Positions 8,024-13,166 of a stretch of 13,166 nucleotides of DNA are shown piece after piece (within the stretch, counting starts at the first letter, position 1; every line of letters begins with the position of its first letter). Made by a program: the position numbers and the translations under genes. The notes below the pieces were generated by a model. The model saw only the letters and a program-made list of their open reading frames with translations, was not told the DNA's origin and made no database searches. The stretch covers positions 1-13,166 of the forward strand of contig MELI01000046.1 in assembly GCA_001767575.1 (NCBI GenBank), in the 5' to 3' direction. The stretch is from Candidatus Aquicultor primus. GTDB lineage: Bacteria; Actinomycetota; Aquicultoria; Aquicultorales; Aquicultoraceae.

Positions 8024-8041
8024 CCGGCGGCAATATTCATG

Positions 8042-8067
8042 CGGGCGGCACCAAGGGTGCTAGCCCG
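8042..8067 (+). other. Hairpin between pabB and pabC
   Basis: CGGGC (8042-8046) pairs with GCCCG (8063-8067), and GCACC (8048-8052) with GGTGC (8056-8060) around AAG. This gives a 10-bp GC-rich stem with a small internal loop. No U-run follows, so it is more likely an RNA stability or partial-termination element that sets the pabB to pabC ratio than a full terminator. Confidence 0.5.
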
Positions 8068-8116
8068 ATAATCGCAAGTTCGGTCGTTAAATAGTTTAGC
8101 AATAGATAGGAATCAT

Positions 8117-8950
8117 ATGGAAGTCTACGTCAACGGCGAGTTTATGGATGAGTGCAAGGCCTCGGTAAGCGCGCTCGATAGGGGCCTGCTCTTAGGAGAA
8201 GGGCTCTTTGAGACGATGCGCGCTTATAGCGGTGTTATTTTCATGCTCGACGGGCACCTAGGGCGGATTGTTGCCGGGATGAAGACTTTGGGGTTTAAGA
8301 ACATGCCCGGGCACGATGTTCTGTCGCGCGCATGCCGCAGCACGCTGGCATCGAACGGCTTCGACGACGCTAGAGTCCGGTTGACTATCACAAAGGGGAC
8401 CGGCACCGCGAAGCAACCGACGGTGGTCGTGACAGCGGAGCGATATCATGGCTACGATGAGGAGCTTTATGCGAGCGGCATGTCCGCGATTACATTGTTC
8501 GGATATCGCATCTCCGGAAGTCCTATTCATCAACTCAAATCCACGAGCTGCCTACCATCGCTCATCGCCAGGGAAAAGGCATTGGCCGAAGGCTGTCATG
8601 AGGCACTCCTCGTCAATGAGAAGGGGGATGTCGCCGAAGGGTCTTTCACCAATGTTTTCGCGATAGACGCGGGGGCTTTATACACCCCTCCAATAGAAGA
8701 TGGTCTATTGCCCGGCATCGCACGCGAGTGCGTCCTTGAGATAGCGGCAAACGCGGGACTCAAGGTTTTACAGGAGAGCGTTTCAGTGCTCCGTTTGCAG
8801 TCGGCACACGAAGTATTTTTGACTAACTCGCTTTTAGAGATAATGCCGCTTACCAGGGTCGACTTAATCGATATCGGGGGCGGCAAGCCGGGCGAGATAA
8901 CGCTGGATTTGAGAGAACGGTACCACGAACGGATATCGGCAAACTCTTGA
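8117..8950 (+). CDS. pabC: Aminodeoxychorismate lyase (PabC), PLP fold type IV
   Basis: PabC removes pyruvate from aminodeoxychorismate to give p-aminobenzoate, the step after PabB. The 277-residue protein is a fold-type IV PLP enzyme related to branched-chain and D-amino-acid aminotransferases. The catalytic lysine should be Lys141 in HQLKSTSCLP. EGSFTN at 174-179, GLLPGIAR at 196-203 and TNSLLEIMPL at 236-245 bind cofactor and phosphate in the family. The early DRGLLLGEGLFETMRA segment is also typical. TAGGA lies five bases before the ATG. The gene follows pabB by 93 bases on the same strand, and this context is the main reason for preferring lyase over a D-alanine or branched-chain transaminase, which share the fold. 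It ends three bases before the convergent minus-strand gene. Confidence 0.9.
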   Translation: MEVYVNGEFMDECKASVSALDRGLLLGEGLFETMRAYSGVIFMLDGHLGRIVAGMKTLGFKNMPGHDVLSRACRSTLASNGFDDARVRLTITKGTGTAKQPTVVVTAERYHGYDEELYASGMSAITLFGYRISGSPIHQLKSTSCLPSLIAREKALAEGCHEALLVNEKGDVAEGSFTNVFAIDAGALYTPPIEDGLLPGIARECVLEIAANAGLKVLQESVSVLRLQSAHEVFLTNSLLEIMPLTRVDLIDIGGGKPGEITLDLRERYHERISANS

Positions 8951-8970
8951 AACCTAAGCCTTGGTTTCAA
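8947..8970. terminator. Hairpin between convergent genes
   Basis: TTGAAACC (8947-8954) and GGTTTCAA (8963-8970) form a perfect 8-bp stem with an eight-base loop. The stem contains the pabC stop codon (8948-8950), and the loop region holds the stop of the opposing gene (8954-8956). The symmetry suits termination from both sides. There is no strong T-run on either strand, so efficiency is uncertain. Confidence 0.5.
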
Positions 8971-9253
8971 ACTGCCAGCAACCTATCTCAACCCTCATCT
9001 CATCCTCGAGTTTGCTCAAGACCAGGTTGTAATCGCTGGAGACCTCGGACGGGACAAGGTGGACAAGGATTTGCATTAGCTCGGAGCGGTTGTTCATGCG
9101 TACAACCTTCTGCTCGTTGGATACCTCGTATCCCTTGACCCCGACATCCTCAAGGAGTTTCTCAACCTTGATAACGCTCCAACAGTCCGGATGCGCCTCT
9201 TGTGGAGCGCGTATTTTATCCAAAAAACCTGTTAAAATCGATGCTCTTGCCAT
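8954..9253 (-). CDS. Conserved-looking small protein, unknown function (99 aa)
   Basis: I do not recognise this 99-residue protein, but it is very likely real. On the minus strand the ATG at 9253 is preceded by GAGGAGG (9261-9267) with a seven-base spacer, one of the best ribosome sites in the window, and by a plausible promoter. The sequence is soluble and mixed in charge, without signal peptide or membrane helix. Two Cys-Trp pairs stand out: PDCW near residue 24 and GCW near residue 92. The centre (about 55-68) is hydrophobic and helix-like. It converges with pabC and is followed downstream only by the shared hairpin. Overlapping plus-strand frames are short and lack ribosome sites. No function can be offered. 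Confidence 0.75.
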   Translation of the reverse strand: MARASILTGFLDKIRAPQEAHPDCWSVIKVEKLLEDVGVKGYEVSNEQKVVRMNNRSELMQILVHLVPSEVSSDYNLVLSKLEDEMRVEIGCWQFETKA

Positions 9254-9341
9254 GACCCCACCTCCTCAACTTTTACCCTAGAGACACCTGGCCGCCGAGC
9301 TCGGATATTCGGCAAGGCGTTGATAACGGGCGCGTTCTTAG

Positions 9342-9370
9342 ATTATCCTACCTTTTCTGTAAAGTATGAA
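9342..9370 (-). promoter_or_regulatory. Predicted promoter of the 99-aa gene
   Basis: Read on the minus strand, TTCATA (9370-9365) and GATAAT (9347-9342) are separated by 17 bases. Transcription would begin near 9335, giving a leader of about 80 bases before the start at 9253. The -35 box is weak (4 of 6 matches). Confidence 0.4.
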
Positions 9371-9457
9371 TAATAATCCCGCTAATGCACTATTCGCAAG
9401 TTCAATGGTTGATTTTGCACCGTAAGCGGTTCTGGGGAGGGATAGGGGTGTGGTGCG

Positions 9458-12070
9458 CTACGTTGTCACATATAGAACGACTTTTGCCCCGCGCTCAATC
9501 CGCGCCCGCGCTTTAGGATCTTGCTTAGAGATGTTACCGGCCCCATACTTTTCGACGCTTTCCTTGTTGGAGTCGCTGTATGTCGAAATTTCAAATCCCT
9601 TGGACTCGAGTATATCGCGTGCTCGCGCTTCGCTTTTGCCACGCACGTCCGGCATGATGACCTTACCGCTTTCGCCGCTAATAACGATCGTGATATTAGC
9701 ACCCGGTTCTGCGATAAAACCCGCCGGCGGTCTTTGGGCTATGACCTGGTTCTGTGGCTCGTTGCTCAAGCGGGATTCACCCGTCACGACGAAACCGCGA
9801 TTCTCGAGTTCGTCGACGGCAGTATCGACTGCCAAGCCTATAACGTTAGGCACCACGGTTCCGTTACCATCTTCGGTTATGACATCGCCGCCGGTGCTTA
9901 TGGAAAGCTCCACAATAGCCTCTTCCTTGACTTCTGTTCCCGCCGCAGGGTTCTGTTCAAAGACTTGTCCGGGAGGACCCGCAAACGGTTTGTTGATCAA
10001 GGTATGGCCGAGCTTCAGCTCCGTGAGTTTCGCGATAGCTTCATCCTGGGTCAGGCCGATAAGGTCGGGCAGTGGTATGGGCTGGTGGACGTTGCACGTC
10101 TTTACATTACTCGGTTTATATTTTCGCACAAAGACGTGATAGCTGGTCTTCGGGCACCACTCGGTGGTTAAGAGGTTGGTCTCGTCACACATTTGAATTT
10201 GACTGAAACTGCCGCTAGACGGTTTGTCGAAACTACGTTCTTTTATGTCTTTGAGTGCCCGCTTCATGTGCGCCGACCATATTTGAGCCGGAAAAGAGCC
10301 CCCGGACACCCTGATACCATGGACGTTCTTCATCGGCTTCGGCGGTTCGCCCGGCTCACGCACGTATCCGACCCACACTGCCGTAGCCAGGTCAGGCGTA
10401 TAACCACAGAACCATGCGTCGACGTAATCCTGGCTGGTCCCTGTTTTTCCGGCGGCAGGCCTTCCGATAGCGGCGCGCCGTCCTGTGCCGCTCTGGATTA
10501 CGCCTCGCAGTGATTCGGTTACGAGGTAGGCCACGGCCTTGTCGATTACCTGCTCGGGTTCGGCTTTATGCTTATATATCAACTCGCCTTGAGCGGTCGT
10601 TATTTTGGCGACACCATAGGCTTTATTGTGCTTTCCGCCATTAGCGAGCGTGGCATAAGCGTTAGCCATTTCAAGCGGGGTAACGCCTCGTTCGAGACCT
10701 CCTAGTGTGATGGCCGGATTCGCCTCGAGTTTGCTCGTAATGCCGAGGTCTTTAGCGACCTTGACCACATTGTCAGCGCCGATTTTCATAATCAGGCCGG
10801 CATAGACCACATTTACCGACCATGCAGTCGCCCGCCGAAGGTCCATATAGCCGGACCCGGATTCACCCGAAGAGTTATGTACTTTCCAGTTCGCGCTTCC
10901 CGCGATCTTGAATACCTTCGGCGAAGATGCTTCATAGCCGTCGTCGGGAGAGACGCCATCCATCAAAGCCGCCGTCAGCGTGAACGGTTTAAATGCCGAC
11001 CCCGGCTGTCTTCCCGGCCATTGTGCGGCAATATTGAATTTCTGCCTCGCAAAATCTTTGCCTCCGACCATGGCCCGGACCGCTCCGCTCTTTGGTTCTA
11101 TCGAGACGAGGGCGACGTCCGGGTCGGTCGAGCTGGGGAGATATTTCTTCCAGGCGAGTTCGGAACTCTCTTGCATCTTCGGGTCGAGCGTAGTGTGTAT
11201 CCTGAAGCCCTGCGAGTATATCGCCTTTTCATCGTAGCCTAGCTCTTTCAGCTCGGTCTTTATCCACTCGGTGAAGTATGGGGCGATGCCCTGATAGCTT
11301 CGCTGCCTAGGTTGCAGGGCGAGAGGGCGCTCTTTTGCTATACCGGCCTCTTTCTCGTCGGCATAGCCCTGGTCGACCATGAGCCCGATTACCAGGTCGC
11401 GCCGCTTTACGGCACCCTCGGGATTCCGGTATGGGTTATACAACTCGGGAGCTTTGATCATTCCCGCAAGGAGCGCGCTTTGTTCGAGGTTCAACTTGCT
11501 TGCCGGGACACCGAAGTATGACTGCGCGGCGGCCTCGATACCGTAAGCGCCGCTTCCAAAGTAGATAGTGTTCAAGTATTTTTCGAGAATCTCTTCCTTC
11601 TTATAAGTGCGTTCGAGTTTTGTGGCGAGAAAAGCCTCCCGCAATTTTCTCGAGACTGTCTTTTCCGGGCTGAAATAAGCGTTCTTTACGTATTGCTGCG
11701 TTATGGTCGAGCCGCCTTGCGCCGTCTCCATTTGGCGGACGTCCTTTATCAAAGCGCCGATGATTCTTATGTAATCGACACCTCGATGCTGGTAATAGCG
11801 CTGGTCTTCAACAGAAATCACAGCTTTCTGTATGGTGGGCGAGATATCCTTGAGCGGGACGATAGTTCGGTTTTCTTGGAAAAGACGCGTGATCAGGGTG
11901 CCGTCGGCCGCATAAATATGCGTCGTCTGGGTCTTGATAACGCTTTTTACATCGCCGATATCGGGCAGGTCCCTTGTTGCCTCGTAGACAAAGATGCCCC
12001 CGGCGATGCTGGTTAAGACGAACATCACCATTATCGTAGCTAGAAATTTGCGACTAAAAATGCAACCCAC
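9458..12070 (-). CDS. Class A penicillin-binding protein with three PASTA domains
   Basis: This is a bifunctional peptidoglycan synthase: the GT51 domain polymerises lipid II and the transpeptidase cross-links the strands outside the membrane. The GTG at 12070 gives 870 residues and is preferred because GGAGGA sits 6 bases upstream. The frame is open to a GTG at 12133, but that has no ribosome site. Residues 9-29 are the membrane anchor. GT51 shows catalytic Glu88 in EDQRYYQHRG and QGGSTITQQ at 118-126. The transpeptidase has SAFK (Ser358, Lys361), SVN 418-420 and KTGT 542-545. Cysteines 628, 639 and 659 lie in the linker. Three PASTA repeats follow (about 665-727, 737-799, 804-870), thought to bind peptidoglycan or muropeptides. 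It is transcribed away from nifU. PonA/PBP1A-type naming would fit; I leave the symbol blank. Confidence 0.96.
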   Translation of the reverse strand: MGCIFSRKFLATIMVMFVLTSIAGGIFVYEATRDLPDIGDVKSVIKTQTTHIYAADGTLITRLFQENRTIVPLKDISPTIQKAVISVEDQRYYQHRGVDYIRIIGALIKDVRQMETAQGGSTITQQYVKNAYFSPEKTVSRKLREAFLATKLERTYKKEEILEKYLNTIYFGSGAYGIEAAAQSYFGVPASKLNLEQSALLAGMIKAPELYNPYRNPEGAVKRRDLVIGLMVDQGYADEKEAGIAKERPLALQPRQRSYQGIAPYFTEWIKTELKELGYDEKAIYSQGFRIHTTLDPKMQESSELAWKKYLPSSTDPDVALVSIEPKSGAVRAMVGGKDFARQKFNIAAQWPGRQPGSAFKPFTLTAALMDGVSPDDGYEASSPKVFKIAGSANWKVHNSSGESGSGYMDLRRATAWSVNVVYAGLIMKIGADNVVKVAKDLGITSKLEANPAITLGGLERGVTPLEMANAYATLANGGKHNKAYGVAKITTAQGELIYKHKAEPEQVIDKAVAYLVTESLRGVIQSGTGRRAAIGRPAAGKTGTSQDYVDAWFCGYTPDLATAVWVGYVREPGEPPKPMKNVHGIRVSGGSFPAQIWSAHMKRALKDIKERSFDKPSSGSFSQIQMCDETNLLTTEWCPKTSYHVFVRKYKPSNVKTCNVHQPIPLPDLIGLTQDEAIAKLTELKLGHTLINKPFAGPPGQVFEQNPAAGTEVKEEAIVELSISTGGDVITEDGNGTVVPNVIGLAVDTAVDELENRGFVVTGESRLSNEPQNQVIAQRPPAGFIAEPGANITIVISGESGKVIMPDVRGKSEARARDILESKGFEISTYSDSNKESVEKYGAGNISKQDPKARARIERGAKVVLYVTT

Positions 12071-12105
12071 TCTTGTTCCTCCAGTTGCAACGACTTCTTC
12101 AATAA

Positions 12106-12135
12106 ATAATACTATTAACAAATAGATTGCCACAA
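12106..12135 (-). promoter_or_regulatory. Predicted promoter of the PBP gene
   Basis: On the minus strand TTGTGG (12135-12130) and TATTAT (12111-12106) are 18 bases apart. A start near 12099 would leave about 29 bases of leader with the GGAGGA ribosome site. It would exclude the upstream GTG at 12133, in agreement with the chosen start at 12070. Confidence 0.35.
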
Positions 12136-12283
12136 AAATTGCGATTTTGCCATAGGTTTGTTTGACCCCCAGACACCTGCGAGGCTAAGCTGCGCCCGCT
12201 ATACTACTAGAGTATCATATGCACCTGATTTGACCACTCCCAATATGAGCGCGGGCGTCAGCAACATCCACTATATTATTTCA

Positions 12284-12302
12284 ATATCCTATGGTAGGAT
12301 AT
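12284..12302 (+). promoter_or_regulatory. Operator-like palindrome over the nifU promoter
   Basis: ATATCCTA-TGG-TAGGATAT is a perfect inverted repeat with 8-base arms and a 3-base centre, 33 bases before the nifU start codon. Its TGG-TAGGAT part (12292-12300) reads as an extended -10 box like those of uvrA and the membrane protein, so a bound dimer would block the promoter. Fe-S assembly genes are often controlled by Rrf2/IscR-type repressors, so such a regulator is a reasonable guess. The site itself does not identify the protein. Confidence 0.55.
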
Positions 12303-12334
12303 ATGGGTGTCAATAAATTCAGGAGGTGGAAGCA

Positions 12335-12556
12335 TTGAAAGAGAAGGTCGAAGAAGCACTCGCCCGTATTCGTCCTGCGTTACAGGCCGACGGTGGAGAT
12401 ATTGAGTTGATCGATATCACGGATGACGGAATCGTAAAGGTAGCCCTGAGGGGTTCTTGCGCGGGATGTCCGATGTCGCAGATGACTCTTACTAATTACG
12501 TCGAGCAGACTATTAAAGAGATGGTTCCCGAGGTAAAAGCGGTTCAAGCGGTCTAG
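12335..12556 (+). CDS. NifU C-terminal-domain Fe-S scaffold/carrier protein
   Basis: This small cytoplasmic protein of 73 residues consists only of the NifU-like (Nfu) domain, which carries or transfers Fe-S clusters to target proteins. The signature is GSCAGCPMS with Cys42 and Cys45 as cluster ligands, preceded by LQADGGDIEL. The start is a TTG at 12335: AGGAGG (12321-12326) lies eight bases upstream. An in-frame GTG at 12326 overlaps that ribosome site and cannot use it. The length matches standalone Nfu proteins of Gram-positive bacteria. No other Fe-S assembly gene is adjacent. A palindrome over the promoter suggests repression, perhaps by an Fe-S-sensing regulator. A strong hairpin follows, so it is probably a single-gene transcript. 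Confidence 0.93.
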   Translation: MKEKVEEALARIRPALQADGGDIELIDITDDGIVKVALRGSCAGCPMSQMTLTNYVEQTIKEMVPEVKAVQAV

Positions 12557-12635
12557 CTCTCTAGGCTTTAAGAACCTGAGCGAAAAAGGAATCGGACCGC
12601 AGGAGCAAGCAAATTGCCGGCGCTGCGTTCGAAAT

Positions 12636-12668
12636 ATGGCGGCCGAGGCTTAAGGCCTCGGCTGTCGT
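12636..12668 (+). terminator. Strong hairpin downstream of nifU
   Basis: Bases 12636-12649 pair with 12655-12668 in a 14-bp stem around TTAAG. The inner eight pairs (GCCGAGGC/GCCTCGGC) are perfect, and the outer part includes three G-U pairs. The G-U pairs only work in RNA made from the plus strand, which fits a nifU transcript. Only a short T-run (CGTTTGTC) follows, so this is a terminator-like structure of uncertain efficiency. Confidence 0.6.
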
Positions 12669-12770
12669 CGTTTGTCATCCGAATTAGTTGATGGTTCGAA
12701 TGTTAGCGAGGCAAAACGCACGTTAACCAGAGCGAGGCAGGGCACTTATTAGAGTTTTGGGGTGGATTTC

Positions 12771-13166
12771 ATGAAAAAGCCGGAGATATTGTCGCCGGCG
12801 GGAAATATGGAGCGGTTGGAGTATGCGCTGGCCTATGGAGCCGATGCGGTCTATATAGGCGGCCGCGACTATAGCCTGCGGGCCAAAGCCGGTAATTTCA
12901 CAGTTGAGGACATCAAGAAGGCCACAGATACCGCGCACGCTGCCGGCCGAAAGCTCTATGTCACCATGAACATATTCGCGAGAAACACAGACTTTAAAGA
13001 GATGGCGGCGTACATCCGCGAGCTCGCCGAAGCACGAGTCGACGCCGTCATCGTCGCAGACCCGGGAGTCATGGCGGTTATCAGGGACACGGCTCCCCAT
13101 CTGCGCATACATGTTAGTACCCAGGCGAATATCACGAATACGGAGGCCGTGCGATTCTGGGGCAAC
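12771..13166 (+). CDS. Peptidase U32-family protein, 5' part (TrhP/YegQ-like)
   Basis: The first 132 codons of a U32-family protein run off the window edge. LSPAGN near the start, YGADAVYIGG at about 22-31, the SLRAKAGNF segment and HVSTQANITN near 113-122 followed by RFWGN are typical of the family's N-terminal barrel. Many members once called proteases or collagenases are now known to modify RNA. TrhP (YegQ) works in prephenate-dependent tRNA uridine hydroxylation and RlhA hydroxylates 23S rRNA. The wording here is closest to TrhP-type proteins, but the catalytic and C-terminal parts are missing, so the subfamily stays open. The ATG follows GGGGTGG with a short spacer. It lies 214 bases after nifU, beyond a hairpin, and is probably expressed separately. 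Confidence 0.9.
   Translation, partial: MKKPEILSPAGNMERLEYALAYGADAVYIGGRDYSLRAKAGNFTVEDIKKATDTAHAAGRKLYVTMNIFARNTDFKEMAAYIRELAEARVDAVIVADPGVMAVIRDTAPHLRIHVSTQANITNTEAVRFWGN

Noticed and set aside
9417..9456. GCACC/GGTGC pairing downstream of the PBP stop as a terminator
   Set aside because: Only five base pairs around a 30-base loop and no U-run on the minus strand; too weak to call.
12071..12133. Upstream GTG at 12133 as the PBP start
   Set aside because: No ribosome site; GGAGGA supports the GTG at 12070, and the extra 21 residues resemble no PBP N-terminus.
12691..12705. GGTTCGAAT resembling a tRNA T-loop
   Set aside because: The flanking bases do not form a T-stem, and no acceptor, D or anticodon arm can be drawn nearby.
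12705..12739. 9-base direct repeat AGCGAGGCA at 12705-12713 and 12731-12739
   Set aside because: Only two short copies in a GC-rich spacer, without symmetry or a link to a promoter.

Overview
The window is an ordinary chromosomal stretch of about 13.2 kb from a bacterium that looks Gram-positive. It has a class A penicillin-binding protein with PASTA repeats, strong GGAGG-type ribosome sites, GTG and TTG starts, and at least one nearly leaderless gene. Moderate GC, long-form HisG, a standalone NifU-type protein and a U32 protein would fit a deep-branching, possibly anaerobic actinobacterium or a Firmicutes-like lineage. I cannot fix the taxon from sequence alone. No mobile element, CRISPR array, rRNA or tRNA was seen.

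Layout, left to right: a lipoprotein of unknown function (163-831, +); uvrA for nucleotide excision repair (1048-3885, +); an orphan long-form hisG for the first step of histidine synthesis (3970-4842, +); a 240-base gap with a nested RNA fold and a promoter; a five-helix membrane protein of unknown function with a lysine-rich tail (5083-6417, +); a leader with promoter, palindrome and terminator/anti-terminator pair, followed by pabB (6581-8023, +) and pabC (8117-8950, +); a small minus-strand gene of unknown function converging on pabC (8954-9253, -); a class A PBP with three PASTA domains (9458-12070, -); a divergent intergenic region with an operator-like palindrome; a NifU C-terminal-domain Fe-S protein (12335-12556, +); a strong hairpin; and the first 132 codons of a U32 peptidase-family protein (12771 to the window end, +).

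How the genes work together: only pabB and pabC form a clear functional pair. PabB makes aminodeoxychorismate and PabC converts it to p-aminobenzoate for folate; the glutaminase partner PabA is not in the window. The other genes are separate housekeeping functions (DNA repair, histidine, peptidoglycan, Fe-S assembly, RNA modification), each apparently with its own promoter. Three predicted promoters share an extended TGG before the -10 box.

I see no convincing new multi-gene system. The items most worth a second look are regulatory and small-scale: the pabB attenuator-like leader, the palindromes before nifU and uvrA, the nearly leaderless membrane protein whose promoter overlaps an inverted repeat, and three proteins I do not recognise.
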